From positions 1,240,001 through 1,304,000 of the forward strand of contig OZ251578.1 in NCBI GenBank assembly GCA_965243835.1: a DNA stretch of 64,000 nucleotides. Direction: 5' to 3'. The notes beneath the pieces were generated by a model. That model was not told the DNA's origin. It did no database searches and saw only the letters and a program-made list of their open reading frames with translations. Below, piece by piece: positions 42,287-51,998 of the stretch (its first letter is position 1; each line of letters starts with the position of its first letter). This DNA is from G965202665 sp965243835 (lineage in GTDB: Bacteria > Actinomycetota > Acidimicrobiia > Spongiisociales > Spongiisociaceae). The translations under genes were made by a program, and so were the position numbers.

Positions 42287-42852
42287 TCGGCCGCTTGCGG
42301 GGCCTGGTGGCGTCCCGCGCCTCCGCCACCGTGCTGTTGGAGGCGGGCGGGGTGGGATACGAGATTGCGGTTACTCCCCGAGACTTGGCCTCCCTGCCCG
42401 GACCGGGGGAGGAGGCGGTCCTGCACACCCATATGGCGGTGCGGGAGGACAAAATCGCCCTCTACGGGTTCGGGGCGGAGCAATCCCGGGACCTGTTCCG
42501 GGTGCTGGTGGGATGCAGCGGGGTGGGCCCGGCCCTGGCGATGGGGATTTTGGGGGCCCTGACCACCGAGGAGATCCGCCGGGCGGTGGCCACCGACGAC
42601 CTGGACGCCCTGACCATCGCCCCCGGGGTGGGCAAGCGCAAGGCGGAGAAAATTATTATGGAACTGCGGCCCAAGTTGGGGGCGTTGGAAACCTCCGCCC
42701 GGAGCGGGAACGGGCTGGCCGCGGTGCGGGAGGCGCTGGAGGGCCTGGGGTACTCCCCGTCCGAAATCCGCATCGCCCTGCAGGACGCCTCCGCGGAGGA
42801 ACCGGTGGAAGAGCAGGTGCGGCGGGCCCTGCAAACCCTGAGCGGACGCTAG
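42283..42852 (+). CDS. ruvA: Holliday junction branch-migration protein RuvA
   Basis: 189 residues starting MIGRLRGLVASR. Tetrameric DNA-junction binder with an OB fold, two helix-hairpin-helix motifs (VGCSGVGPALAMGILG and IAPGVGKRKAEKIIMEL) and a C-terminal RuvB-binding domain (VREALEGLGYSPSEI). Coupled to ruvC through ATGA; ruvB follows after 9 bases. Confidence 0.96.
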   Translation: MIGRLRGLVASRASATVLLEAGGVGYEIAVTPRDLASLPGPGEEAVLHTHMAVREDKIALYGFGAEQSRDLFRVLVGCSGVGPALAMGILGALTTEEIRRAVATDDLDALTIAPGVGKRKAEKIIMELRPKLGALETSARSGNGLAAVREALEGLGYSPSEIRIALQDASAEEPVEEQVRRALQTLSGR

Positions 42853-42861
42853 GAGGACGAT

Positions 42862-43923
42862 ATGCGCGAGGACGGTCTGCTGGTGGCCAAACCCACCGAC
42901 CAGGATCTGGTTCTGGAAGACACCCTGCGGCCCCGCACTTTGGACGAGTTCGTGGGTCAGCCCGCCCTCAAGGAGCGGCTGGGCATTTCCATCGATGCGG
43001 CGGAGAAGATGGGGCGGCCGCTGGACCATCTGCTCCTGTCCGGCCCGCCCGGTCTGGGCAAAACCACCCTGGCCCGCATCGTATCCGGCGAGTTGGGTTC
43101 CACCCTGCGCACCACCTCCGGCCCGGCGGTGGAAAGGGCCGGCGACCTGGCCGCCATCCTGTCCGGCCTGGAAGAAGGGGATGTCCTGTTCATCGACGAG
43201 ATTCACCGTCTGCCGCGGGTGGTGGAGGAAGTCTTGTATTCGGCGATGGAAGACTTCGCCTTGGACATAATGGTGGGCAAAGGTCCCTCCGCCCAGTCCC
43301 TGCGCTTGGGATTGCCCCGTTTCACCCTGGTGGGGGCCACCACCCGCCTGGGCACGGTGACCGCCCCGCTCCGGGACCGGTTCGGGATGGTGGACCGTCT
43401 GGACTATTACGCCCCCGAGGATTTGGAAAAAATAGTGGTCCGTTCCGCCCGCATTACCGGAATGCCCATCACCCCCGAGGGGGCGCAGGTGATCGCGGGC
43501 CGCAGCCGGGGGACGCCCCGCATCGCCAACCGCCTGTTGAACCGGGTGGGGGAGTACGCCATCGCCCGGGCGGAGGGGACCGTGGACCGGGAGACCGCCC
43601 TGGCCGCCTTGACCATCTGGGAGGTGGATTCCCTGGGTTTGGACAAGGTGGACCGGGCCATCCTGGAGTCCGTAGTTTTCAAGTTCGGGGGCGGGCCGGT
43701 CGGCTTGTCCACCTTGTCCATCGCGGTCAGCGAAGAGCCGGAGACCATCGAGGGGGCCTACGAGCCGTTTTTGGTGCAACGGGGTCTCATCCAGCGCACC
43801 CCCCGGGGCCGTATCGCCACCCCCTTGACCTACGAACACCTGGGAGCTCCGCTCCCGCCTCCTGCCGGATACCGCGCCGACCAGGATGCCCTGCTCACCG
43901 TCCCCTCCGCCCCCGGCCCATGA
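42862..43923 (+). CDS. ruvB: Holliday junction branch-migration ATPase RuvB
   Basis: 353 residues. AAA+ motor: RPRTLDEFVGQPALKERL, Walker A GPPGLGKTT, Walker B LFIDEIHRL, sensor VGATTRLG, arginine-finger region LRDRFGMVDRL and the C-terminal winged helix. A Shine-Dalgarno AGGAGG precedes the ATG. Part of the ruvCAB operon. Confidence 0.97.
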   Translation: MREDGLLVAKPTDQDLVLEDTLRPRTLDEFVGQPALKERLGISIDAAEKMGRPLDHLLLSGPPGLGKTTLARIVSGELGSTLRTTSGPAVERAGDLAAILSGLEEGDVLFIDEIHRLPRVVEEVLYSAMEDFALDIMVGKGPSAQSLRLGLPRFTLVGATTRLGTVTAPLRDRFGMVDRLDYYAPEDLEKIVVRSARITGMPITPEGAQVIAGRSRGTPRIANRLLNRVGEYAIARAEGTVDRETALAALTIWEVDSLGLDKVDRAILESVVFKFGGGPVGLSTLSIAVSEEPETIEGAYEPFLVQRGLIQRTPRGRIATPLTYEHLGAPLPPPAGYRADQDALLTVPSAPGP

Positions 43924-43958
43924 CCGCCCCCTCCGTTGCTTGAGATATTCCCCAAAGA

Positions 43959-44975
43959 GTGGAGACGGCGCGGTTTTTTTACGAGTTGCCCGAGGAGCGG
44001 GTGGCGCAACGTCCGGCGGAGCCGCGCCATTCGGCCCGGTTGTTGCGGGCCGCCGATTTATCCGACTGGACGGTGCGGGACCTGCCCGGTCTGCTCCGGC
44101 CGGGCGACTTGGCGGTGGTTAACGAAACCCGGGTGCGGGCCGCCCGGTTGCGGGGGCGGCGGGCGGGCACCGGCGGGGCGGTGGAAATGTTGCTCCTGGG
44201 CCGCGCCGGGGAAAGGTGGGAGGTCCTGTTGCGTCCCGCCCGCCGGTTGCGCTCCGGAACGGAACTGGAGTTCGGCCCCCTCACCGCCCGCCTGGAAACC
44301 GACCCGCACCATGGAAAAGCGCAAGTGACGTTGGACGCGGGCGGCCGGGACGTAGAGGAAGCCATCGCCGGGGTCGGGGAAATTCCGCTCCCCCCCTACA
44401 TCCGCGCCCCTTTGGAAGACCCAGAGCGTTATCAGACGGTGTTCGGGCGCAAAACGGGTTCGGCGGCCGCCCCCACCGCCGCCTTGCACTTCACCCCGCA
44501 ACTGCTGGACGAACTGCGGGAGGGCGGGATCGGAGTGGCCGCGGTGGAACTGCAGGTGGGTTTGGACACCTTTCGCCCCATCACCGCCCCGCGCATTGAA
44601 GAGCATCGCATCCATTCGGAATGGGCGGAGGTGACGCCCGCCGTCGCCGCCCGCATCGCCGACGTCCGCTCCGCCGGAGGCCGGATAGCGGCCATCGGGA
44701 CCACCGTGGTGCGCACCCTGGAAACGGCCGCCGCCGATGGGGAGGTGCGTCCCTACCGGGGTTCCACCCGCCTCTACATAACGCCCGGCTACCGTTTCCG
44801 GGCGGTGGACGTTTTGATGACCAACTTCCATATCCCCGGCTCCTCCTTGCTGGTGCTGGTAGCCGCCTTTATGGGGGAGCGGTGGCGCGCCCTGTACGAG
44901 ACCGCCCTGGCCCGCCGCTATCGTTTCCTGTCTTTCGGCGATGCCATGCTGGCGGAACGGGAGCCGCTCCCGTAA
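43959..44975 (+). CDS. queA: S-adenosylmethionine:tRNA ribosyltransferase-isomerase
   Basis: 338 residues from GTG. Makes epoxyqueuosine from preQ1-modified tRNA. Conserved blocks: FYELPEERVAQRPAEPRHSARLL, LAVVNETRVRAARL, EIPLPPYI, TAALHFTPQLLDEL, VGLDTFRPI and TNFHIPGSSLLVLVAAFMG. Its stop shares one base with the tgt start, and tgt supplies its substrate. Confidence 0.95.
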   Translation: METARFFYELPEERVAQRPAEPRHSARLLRAADLSDWTVRDLPGLLRPGDLAVVNETRVRAARLRGRRAGTGGAVEMLLLGRAGERWEVLLRPARRLRSGTELEFGPLTARLETDPHHGKAQVTLDAGGRDVEEAIAGVGEIPLPPYIRAPLEDPERYQTVFGRKTGSAAAPTAALHFTPQLLDELREGGIGVAAVELQVGLDTFRPITAPRIEEHRIHSEWAEVTPAVAARIADVRSAGGRIAAIGTTVVRTLETAAADGEVRPYRGSTRLYITPGYRFRAVDVLMTNFHIPGSSLLVLVAAFMGERWRALYETALARRYRFLSFGDAMLAEREPLP

Positions 44976-46117
44976 TGGCCGCTCCGGTCTCCTATCAGTT
45001 GCTGGCCTCCGACGGGGAGGCCCGCCGGGGACGGATAACCACCCCGCACGGGACGGTGGAAACCCCCGCCTTTATGCCGGTCGGCACCCGGGCCGCCGTC
45101 AAAACCCTGGATGTTCGCGACCTGACGGAAACCGGGGCGCAGATGACGCTGGCCAACACCTATCACCTGATGTTGCGTCCCGGGGCCGGCTTGGTGGAGC
45201 GGATGGGCGGCCTGCACCGGTTCATGGCCTGGGACGGTCCCGTTCTCACCGACTCGGGCGGCTACCAGATTTTCTCCCTGGACCCGGCGGTGGACGAGCG
45301 GGGGGCCCGGTTCCGGTCCGTCTACGACGGGTCGGCGGCGACCCTCACCCCCGAAGATTCGGTGCGCGTCCAGGAACAACTCGGCCCCGACATCGCCATG
45401 GCCCTGGACGTGTGCATCCGCCTGCCCGCTCCCCGGGCCGAGGCGGAGGAGGCCATGCTCCGCACCCTGCGCTGGTTGGAACGGGCGGTGGCCGTTCACG
45501 CCCGCCCCGACCAGGCCCTGTTCGGGATCGTGCAGGGGGGAGTGGACCCCGATTTGCGGGCGGAAAGCGCCCGCCGCACCGCCGGGCTGGGAGTGGCCGG
45601 GTTTGGAATAGGCGGCCTGTCGGTGGGGGAGCCGCCCGCGGAGCGCAACCGGGCGGTGGAGGCGGCCGTGGCCCACCTGCCCGCCGGGGCGGTGCGCTAC
45701 GTGATGGGTTTGGGGGATCTGGACGGAATGTTGGATTCCGTAGCCCGGGGGGTGGACCTGTTCGACTGCGTGTGGCCCACCCGCCTGGCCCGCCACGGCA
45801 AGGTCATCACCCGCCGGGGGGATTACGGCATCCGGGGCGCGGCCTACGCCGCCGACGAACGCCCCCTGGACGGGGAATGCCCCTGCGCGGTGTGCCGGGT
45901 CCACACCCGCGCCTACCTGCGCCACTTGGCGGTCGTCAAAGAAACGGGCATGCAACGTCTGCTTTCCATCCACAACCTGACCGTCACCCAGAACCTGCTG
46001 GCCGACGCCCGGGCCGCCATCGAGCGGGGGGATTTTCACCGGTTCCGCCGGGAGGCCGCCGCCGCCCGCCGCCCCCCTCCGGCCGATGATTGCCAAGTTG
46101 CCGGACAAGTCGGCTAA
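44975..46117 (+). CDS. tgt: Queuine/preQ1 tRNA-guanine transglycosylase
   Basis: 380 residues. Exchanges G34 for preQ1 in GUN-anticodon tRNAs. TPAFMPVGTRAAVKTL, LANTYHLMLRPG, LTDSGGYQIFSL (catalytic Asp), GIVQGGVDPDLR, and the zinc site CPCAVC with the later His in LSIHNL. Adjacent to queA; no preQ1 synthesis genes are in the window. Confidence 0.96.
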   Translation: MAAPVSYQLLASDGEARRGRITTPHGTVETPAFMPVGTRAAVKTLDVRDLTETGAQMTLANTYHLMLRPGAGLVERMGGLHRFMAWDGPVLTDSGGYQIFSLDPAVDERGARFRSVYDGSAATLTPEDSVRVQEQLGPDIAMALDVCIRLPAPRAEAEEAMLRTLRWLERAVAVHARPDQALFGIVQGGVDPDLRAESARRTAGLGVAGFGIGGLSVGEPPAERNRAVEAAVAHLPAGAVRYVMGLGDLDGMLDSVARGVDLFDCVWPTRLARHGKVITRRGDYGIRGAAYAADERPLDGECPCAVCRVHTRAYLRHLAVVKETGMQRLLSIHNLTVTQNLLADARAAIERGDFHRFRREAAAARRPPPADDCQVAGQVG

Positions 46118-46132
46118 CATCAGGGTTCTGCG

Positions 46133-46167
46133 GCGCCCGCTCCCCCAAATGGCCGAAGGGCGGGCGC
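46133..46167 (+). terminator. Hairpin between tgt and yajC, possible terminator or attenuator
   Basis: GCGCCCGC (46133-46140) pairs perfectly with GCGGGCGC (46160-46167) around a 19-base loop. There is no T tract. TATGCT (46171-46176) just after it could be the -10 box of a yajC-secDF promoter. Confidence 0.4.
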
Positions 46168-46221
46168 GGCTATGCTTGGACGCACCGCCGTCGGCGGTCG
46201 GATAGACGAGAGGGTCAATTG

Positions 46222-46641
46222 GTGAAATTCTTTGCTAACAACCGGGGCGGCGCGCCGGCCCTGCTGGTTTTGGCGGTAGCGGCCGCAGGTTGCACCACCG
46301 CCGGGACCACCGGAGAAGGAGGAGGCGGAGGCTTGGGCGGGGCCGGGATATTTATTTATTTGGCCTTGTTCGGGGCCATCATCTATTTCCTGATGATCCG
46401 GCCGCAACGCAGGCGGACCCGTCAACAACGGGAAATGACCGCCAGCCTGGCCATCGGCGACGAGGTGCGCACCATCGGCGGCCTGTTCGGAATAGTGGTG
46501 GGAATCGCCGACGACCATGTGGTGCTGGGTTTGGAAGAGGGCCGGATACGGGTGTCGCGGGGGGCCATCGCCGGCAAAATAGGCGGGGGCGGCGGTTCCT
46601 CCGACCCGGGCACCGAGATAATGAATAAGGACGGGAACTAG
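46222..46641 (+). CDS. yajC: Preprotein translocase accessory subunit YajC, with extra N-terminal hydrophobic segment
   Basis: 139 residues from GTG 46222 (GAGAGGG at 7 bases; TTG 46219 also in frame). The typical YajC core starts at about 42: one helix (IFIYLALFGAIIYFLMIRPQRRR) and the RTIGGLFGIVVGI cytosolic domain. Upstream is an additional signal-like segment (ALLVLAVAAAGCTTAG, Cys 24) resembling a lipoprotein signal, plus a poly-Gly linker. It co-occurs with secD and secF, which assist the SecYEG translocon. Confidence 0.88.
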   Translation: MKFFANNRGGAPALLVLAVAAAGCTTAGTTGEGGGGGLGGAGIFIYLALFGAIIYFLMIRPQRRRTRQQREMTASLAIGDEVRTIGGLFGIVVGIADDHVVLGLEEGRIRVSRGAIAGKIGGGGGSSDPGTEIMNKDGN

Positions 46642-46647
46642 CCCTCT

Positions 46648-48156
46648 ATGTGGCGTCGGTGGACGGCCGTCCTGGTGATGGTCGGCGTGGCTTGGGGAGG
46701 AGTGGCGGCTTCTTTCCTGTTCGACTGGACCCCCCGTCTGGGGCTTGACCTGCAAGGGGGGACATCGGTAATTTTGGAAGCCCCCGCCGGAACCGACGCC
46801 GATGTGGTGGAGCAGGCGGTGGAGGTGATGCGGCGCCGCATTGAGGATTTCGGCAACGTGCAGGAACCGGAGATTTCCATCACCGGGGGCACTTCGGTGC
46901 TGGTGCAGTTGCCGGGGGTGACCGATCAGGAACGGGCCCTGGACGCGGTGGGACGCACCGGCCTGCTGTCCTTCCGCCCGGTTTTGGACTGCACCGTCAC
47001 CCCCGCCGGGCTGGTCATCGGCGGCGCCTCCTGCGCCATGGACGAACGCTCCCCGATCCTGATCGAAGCCGCCGAGGCCGGGGAGGATTTTGTTTTCCCG
47101 CCGGAGGTCGATCCCGTAACCGGCTTAACATTCGCCGACGACGTCGCCCTGCCCCGGGCTTTCCTGCCCGAACGGGACGAGGAGGGCGGGATCGCCGTCG
47201 TCTACGAGGTGGGCCCGGCCGGCCTGACCGGGGCGGAAGTGGAATCGGCCCTTCCCATCTTCGGCCAGCACACCCCCGGGACCTGGGTGGTGCAACTCAA
47301 CCTCACCCCGGAGGGAGACGGGATGTTCGCGGCCATTACCGGAAGCTTGGCCGCCAACAGCATCGGAACCCCCCAGCGGCGCATGGCCATCGTGCTGGAC
47401 GGAGAGGTGGTTTCCGCCCCCTCCATGGCCGACGACGTGGGACCGGGCGGGATCACCGGCGGAAGCTCCGTCATCACTTTCGGCAACTCCGACACCGCCG
47501 AGGAGGAAGCCCGCGATTTGACCACCGTGTTGCGCTACGGGTCGTTGCCGGTGGCTTTTGAGCGGTCGGCGGTGCAGAAAGTGTCCGCCACCCTGGGGGA
47601 GGATTCGTTGCGGGCCGGTTTGGCGGCCGGGCTGGGCGGCCTGATCCTGGTGGTGCTGTTCCTGCTCGTCTACTACCGGGCGATGGGGCTGGTCACCCTC
47701 ATCGGCCTGACCGTGTTCGGGTCCCTGCTGGTGCTGGTGTTCGGACTTTTGGGCGTGGTGCAGGGACTTACCCTCACCCTGGCCGGGGTGGCGGGGGTGA
47801 TCGTGGCCATCGGCATCACCGCCGACTCCTACATCGTGTATTTTGAACGCGTCCGGGAGGAAATCCGCAAAGGCCGGACGGTGGTGGACGCGGCCAACGA
47901 GGCCTACCGCCGCGCCTTTCGCACCATCCTCACCGCCGACTTCGTGTCGTTCGCGGGGGCGTTGCTTCTGTGGGCTTTGGCGGTGGGACCGGTGCGGGGC
48001 TTCGCCCAAGCGCTGGGAATCGCCACCGTGCTGGACGTGATCGTGTTCTACTTCTTCACCCGCAACGCGGGCGGGATTCTGGTCCGGAGCCGGCTGGGCA
48101 AATGGACGGCGGCCGGGTTGCGGCGACGGCGGACGGAGCAGGCGGAAAGCGCATGA
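46648..48156 (+). CDS. secD: Protein-export membrane protein SecD
   Basis: 502 residues. RND-family component using proton motive force for late translocation. N-terminal helix, then FDWTPRLGLDLQGGTSVILEA and the P1 head with RRIEDFGNVQEPEI, followed by the C-terminal five-helix block (AGLAAGLGGLILVVLFLLVYY, ITADSYIVYFERVREEIRKG, ADFVSFAGALLLWALAVGPVRGFA). Overlaps secF by four bases (ATGA). Confidence 0.96.
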   Translation: MWRRWTAVLVMVGVAWGGVAASFLFDWTPRLGLDLQGGTSVILEAPAGTDADVVEQAVEVMRRRIEDFGNVQEPEISITGGTSVLVQLPGVTDQERALDAVGRTGLLSFRPVLDCTVTPAGLVIGGASCAMDERSPILIEAAEAGEDFVFPPEVDPVTGLTFADDVALPRAFLPERDEEGGIAVVYEVGPAGLTGAEVESALPIFGQHTPGTWVVQLNLTPEGDGMFAAITGSLAANSIGTPQRRMAIVLDGEVVSAPSMADDVGPGGITGGSSVITFGNSDTAEEEARDLTTVLRYGSLPVAFERSAVQKVSATLGEDSLRAGLAAGLGGLILVVLFLLVYYRAMGLVTLIGLTVFGSLLVLVFGLLGVVQGLTLTLAGVAGVIVAIGITADSYIVYFERVREEIRKGRTVVDAANEAYRRAFRTILTADFVSFAGALLLWALAVGPVRGFAQALGIATVLDVIVFYFFTRNAGGILVRSRLGKWTAAGLRRRRTEQAESA

Positions 48157-49172
48157 GCGGGCGCGGTTCCGTTTTGCGCCGCCTCTACCGGGGCGAAACC
48201 GACTTCGACGTGGTTGGCAACTACCGGCGTTGGTTCATCATATCGGCCGCGGCCCTGGTCCTGTGCCTGGGCTCGTTGGCCATCCGCAATCTGAACTTGG
48301 GGATTGATTTCACCGGGGGGATTTCCATCACCGCCCCCAACCCGGCCGGGGCGGACATCGCCGGGGTGCGGGACGCGTTGGGGACGGCGGGGGACACGGC
48401 CCGCATCCAGTTCATCGACGACGGGGCGTCGGTGCGCGTGCAGACCGAGGCGCTGGATCTGGAAACCGAACGGCGCATGGTCCTGGACCTGGTGGAGGCG
48501 GTCGGCTCCGAAATCGAGGCGACCGATTCCGAGTCGGTCGGACCCACCTTCGGGCGGCAGATCACCCGCCGGGCCGTTCAGGCCCTGCTGGTGTTTTTGG
48601 CGGTGGTGGTGGTGTTCATCAGCATCCGCTTCGAATGGAAGATGGCGCTGGGGGGGATCACGGCCCTGTTGCACGATCTGGTGATAACCGCCGGGGCCTA
48701 TTCCCTGCTCGGTTTTGAAGTGACCCCGGCCACGGTGGTGGCGGTGCTGACCATCCTCGGCTATTCCCTGTACGACACGGTGGTGGTGTACGACAAAGTG
48801 CGGGAGAACGTGGCCGAAGACCAGAGGCGCCGCACCTACACCGACCTGGTCAACCGCTCTATGAACCAGGTGCTGATGCGCTCCATCAACACTTCCCTGA
48901 CCAGCCTGTTGCCGGTGGGGTCGTTGCTGTTCATCGGCTCGTTGCTGTTGGGGGCGGGCACCTTGCGCGAATTCGCCTTGGCCCTGTTCGTGGGGATCGC
49001 CGCCGGGACCTATTCCTCCATTTTCGTGGCCGCTCCCATTTTGGCCTTGTGGAAAGAGCGGGAGGAAGAGTGGCGACGGCGCCGGTTCCGCACCGAGCGC
49101 AAAGCGTCCCGCGCCCCGCAACCGGCGACGGGGGCCGCCCGGGGCCGTTTAAGCAGCCGGGACCGCCGCTGA
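48153..49172 (+). CDS. secF: Protein-export membrane protein SecF
   Basis: 339 residues. N-terminal helix and LNLGIDFTGGISI, small periplasmic-type head, then five helices with FEWKMALGGITALLHDLVITAG, LGYSLYDTVVVYDKVREN and RSINTSLTSLLPVGSLLF. The C-terminal tail is highly basic. Last gene of yajC-secD-secF. Confidence 0.96.
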   Translation: MSGRGSVLRRLYRGETDFDVVGNYRRWFIISAAALVLCLGSLAIRNLNLGIDFTGGISITAPNPAGADIAGVRDALGTAGDTARIQFIDDGASVRVQTEALDLETERRMVLDLVEAVGSEIEATDSESVGPTFGRQITRRAVQALLVFLAVVVVFISIRFEWKMALGGITALLHDLVITAGAYSLLGFEVTPATVVAVLTILGYSLYDTVVVYDKVRENVAEDQRRRTYTDLVNRSMNQVLMRSINTSLTSLLPVGSLLFIGSLLLGAGTLREFALALFVGIAAGTYSSIFVAAPILALWKEREEEWRRRRFRTERKASRAPQPATGAARGRLSSRDRR

Positions 49173-49212
49173 CCCGGCGCCGGTTTTCCACGGGCGGGCC
49201 GGGACCGGCCGG

Positions 49213-49218
49213 TAAAAT
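49213..49218 (+). promoter_or_regulatory. Candidate -10 box for apt-rel
   Basis: TAAAAT 48 bases upstream of the apt ATG, after the basic tail of secF ends. No clear -35 box. Confidence 0.35.
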
Positions 49219-49266
49219 GACGACGCCGCCTCCCTGCGGGTCCGCGAAGAGTCAGGAGCAGGAATA

Positions 49267-49791
49267 ATGGGACCTTCCGAGTTGCGAGCTTTGGTGCGCG
49301 ATGTTCCCGACTTTCCGGAGCCGGGCGTGATTTTCAAGGACGTGACCCCGGTGCTGGCCGACCCGCGGGCCTTGGCTTCCTTGGTGGAGTTGATCGCCGC
49401 TCCTTTCCGGGAGGCGAGGGTCACTTCGGTGGCGGGGATCGAAGCCCGCGGGTTCACTTTGGCCACCCCGGTGGCCTTGGCCCTGGGAGTGGGGTTCGCC
49501 CCCTTTCGCAAACCGGGCAAGCTCCCCTACCGGGCGCATACCGAGGAATACCAGCTGGAGTACGGCTCGGACGCACTGCAGGCGCACGTCGACGCCATCC
49601 GCCCCGGGGAACGGGTGCTGATCGTGGACGACGTGGTGGCCACCGGCGGGACGGCCGGGGCGGCGACGCGGCTGGTGCGCCGCTTCGGAGCGGAAGTGGC
49701 CGGGCTGGGCGCTTTCATCGAGTTGGAGTTTCTGAACGGACGGGCGGCCTTGCCGGGGATTGACATCCGCACCATCGTCGCCTATGCCTGA
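49267..49791 (+). CDS. apt: Adenine phosphoribosyltransferase
   Basis: 174 residues. Converts adenine and PRPP to AMP. IEARGFTLATPVALALG, RKPGKLPY and the PRPP-binding VLIVDDVVATGGTAGA are present. The apt-rel pairing is conserved in actinobacteria. It overlaps the rel gene by 8 bases. Confidence 0.95.
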   Translation: MGPSELRALVRDVPDFPEPGVIFKDVTPVLADPRALASLVELIAAPFREARVTSVAGIEARGFTLATPVALALGVGFAPFRKPGKLPYRAHTEEYQLEYGSDALQAHVDAIRPGERVLIVDDVVATGGTAGAATRLVRRFGAEVAGLGAFIELEFLNGRAALPGIDIRTIVAYA

Positions 49792-51973
49792 GCTGACCGC
49801 CGTCCGGTTGGACGCCGCCCGCTCCGAACTGGCCCCCATCCTGGGCGCCATGCGCCGCCATTTCCCGGCCGCCGACGAGGTACTGGTGATGCGGGCCTAC
49901 GACATCGCCCAGCGCACTCACGCCGGCCAGTTCCGCCTTTCCGGCGACCCGTTCATCACCCATCCCATCGCCGTGGCCCAGGTGCTGGCCTCCTACGGTT
50001 TGGACGCCGAATCCATCGCCGCCGCCCTCCTGCACGACACGGTGGAGGACACCGATTTCACTTTGGAGGACGCGGAACGGGAATTCGGCTCCACCGTGGC
50101 CCGCATCATCGACGGGGTCACCAAGCTGGACCGGGTCAAATTCGACCTGTCCCGGGAGGAGGCGCAGGCGGAGACGGTGCGCAAGATGATGGTGGCCATG
50201 GCCCAGGATGTGCGGGTGCTGATCATCAAACTGGCCGACCGTCTGCACAATCTGCGCACCATTCATCCCCTGCCCGAGGAGCGGCGCCGGGCCAAAGCCC
50301 GGGAAACTTTGGAGATACTGGCCCCGTTGGCCCACCGCCTGGGGTTTCAGGAAATCAAGCACGAGATGGAAAACCGCTGTTTCCAAATTCTCTACCCGGG
50401 GCGACATCGGGAAATCGACGACCTGATCGCGTCCCGGGCTCCGGAACGGGAAGCGGTGATCGAGAAAGTGATCGGGGAGATCGAGGCCATGCTGGAGGGG
50501 GCGGGGGTGGAGGCGGAGTTGAGCGGCCGTCCCAAGCATCACTATTCCATTTACCGCAAAATGGTGGACAGCCGCCTCAGTTTCGAGGACATCTACGACC
50601 TGATCGGAGTGCGGCTCCTAGTGCGGGAGGTGACCGACTGCTACGCCGCCCTGGGCCTCATCCATTCGGCGTGGGCCCCGGTGCAGGGGCGTTTCAAGGA
50701 TTACGTGGCCATGCCCAAGTTCAACCTTTATCAGAGTCTGCATACCACGGTGGTCGGCCCGGACGGAAAGCCCCTGGAGGTGCAGATTCGCACCCACGAC
50801 ATGCACGCCCGGGCCGAGTTCGGGATCGCCGCCCACTGGCGCTACAAGCAGGGGGCGGACGGAGCCGACCTGCCCTGGATCACCGACATGCGGCAGGTGT
50901 GGGAGGAACATCCCGACCCGGTGGAGTTCCTGGACAACCTGAAACTGGACTTGTACCGGGACGAGGTGTTCGTGTTGACGCCCCGGGGGGAGGTGCGCAC
51001 CCTGCCCCGGGGGGCCACCCCGGTGGACTTCGCCTATTCCATTCACACCGAGGTGGGGCACCGGTGCGCGGGGGCCAAGGTGAACGGGCGGCTGGTAACC
51101 CTGGCCACCGAACTGTCCTCCGGCGACATCGTGGAGATCATCACCGCCAAGGCGGAGGACTACGGGCCCACCCGCGACTGGCTGGGGTTCGTGCGCACCT
51201 CCCGGGCCCGCTCCCGCATCCGGCAGTGGTTCACCCGCACCCGGCGGGAAACTTCCCTGCAGGAGGGCCGGGTGCGGGTCAAGGACGCCCTGCGCCGGGA
51301 GCGGGTGACCGTCCCGGCCGGGGAGCGGGCCGGGCTCCTGACGCAAACCGCCGCCGCCTTGGGCTACGCCGATGCGGACGCTATGCATGTGGCGGTGGGG
51401 GACGGGGGGGTGTCGCCGCTGACGGTCGCCGCCCGCATGCGGCGCCTGGCGGAGGGGCCGGAGGATCTGGATCTGGAGCCGGTGGCGCGTCCCCCCCGCC
51501 CCGCCCTGCGTCCGGCCGGGGAGGGGGTGATCGTCGAGGGATACGATGACATGTGGGTGCGGATCGCCCGCTGTTGCAGTCCGGTGCCGGGGGACGACAT
51601 CACCGGTTTCGTGACCGTGGGGCGGGGAGTGTCGGTGCACCGGGCGGACTGCGCCAACATCGAACGGCTGGGGGAGCGGCCGGAGCGGATGATCGAGGTG
51701 TCGTGGGTGCCGGACTGGGTGCGCAGTTTCACGGTTTGGTTTCAGGTGGAGGCCCTGGACCGCCCCAAACTTTTGGCGGACGTAACCGGGGTCATTTCCG
51801 AGGCGGGGGGGAACATAGTGGCCTCCTCCACCCGCACCGACCGGGACCGGGTGGCGGTGCTGCGCTACGAAGTGGAGCTGTCCGACCCCGGCCAGGTGGA
51901 CGGAATTCTCCGTCAAATGCGCAACGTAGCCAGCGTCTACGAAGCCGTCCGCCTGAGAACTACCGGCCCCTGA
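49784..51973 (+). CDS. rel: Bifunctional (p)ppGpp synthetase/hydrolase
   Basis: 729 residues. HD hydrolase domain intact (FITHPIAVAQVLA, AALLHDTVEDTDFT, KLADRLHNLRTI). The synthetase domain has GRPKHHYSIYRKM, FEDIYDLIGVRLLV and FNLYQSLHTTVVGP. TGS (VFVLTPRGEVRTLPRGATPVDFAYSIHTEVGHRC), a zinc-finger-like region with IARCCSPVPGDDITGFVTVGRGVSVHRADC, and an ACT domain follow. Stringent-response regulator. Two accessory secreted-protein genes follow it. Confidence 0.96.
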   Translation: MPELTAVRLDAARSELAPILGAMRRHFPAADEVLVMRAYDIAQRTHAGQFRLSGDPFITHPIAVAQVLASYGLDAESIAAALLHDTVEDTDFTLEDAEREFGSTVARIIDGVTKLDRVKFDLSREEAQAETVRKMMVAMAQDVRVLIIKLADRLHNLRTIHPLPEERRRAKARETLEILAPLAHRLGFQEIKHEMENRCFQILYPGRHREIDDLIASRAPEREAVIEKVIGEIEAMLEGAGVEAELSGRPKHHYSIYRKMVDSRLSFEDIYDLIGVRLLVREVTDCYAALGLIHSAWAPVQGRFKDYVAMPKFNLYQSLHTTVVGPDGKPLEVQIRTHDMHARAEFGIAAHWRYKQGADGADLPWITDMRQVWEEHPDPVEFLDNLKLDLYRDEVFVLTPRGEVRTLPRGATPVDFAYSIHTEVGHRCAGAKVNGRLVTLATELSSGDIVEIITAKAEDYGPTRDWLGFVRTSRARSRIRQWFTRTRRETSLQEGRVRVKDALRRERVTVPAGERAGLLTQTAAALGYADADAMHVAVGDGGVSPLTVAARMRRLAEGPEDLDLEPVARPPRPALRPAGEGVIVEGYDDMWVRIARCCSPVPGDDITGFVTVGRGVSVHRADCANIERLGERPERMIEVSWVPDWVRSFTVWFQVEALDRPKLLADVTGVISEAGGNIVASSTRTDRDRVAVLRYEVELSDPGQVDGILRQMRNVASVYEAVRLRTTGP

Positions 51974-51998
51974 CCGCCGGTATCCGGGAGGCGGCTAT

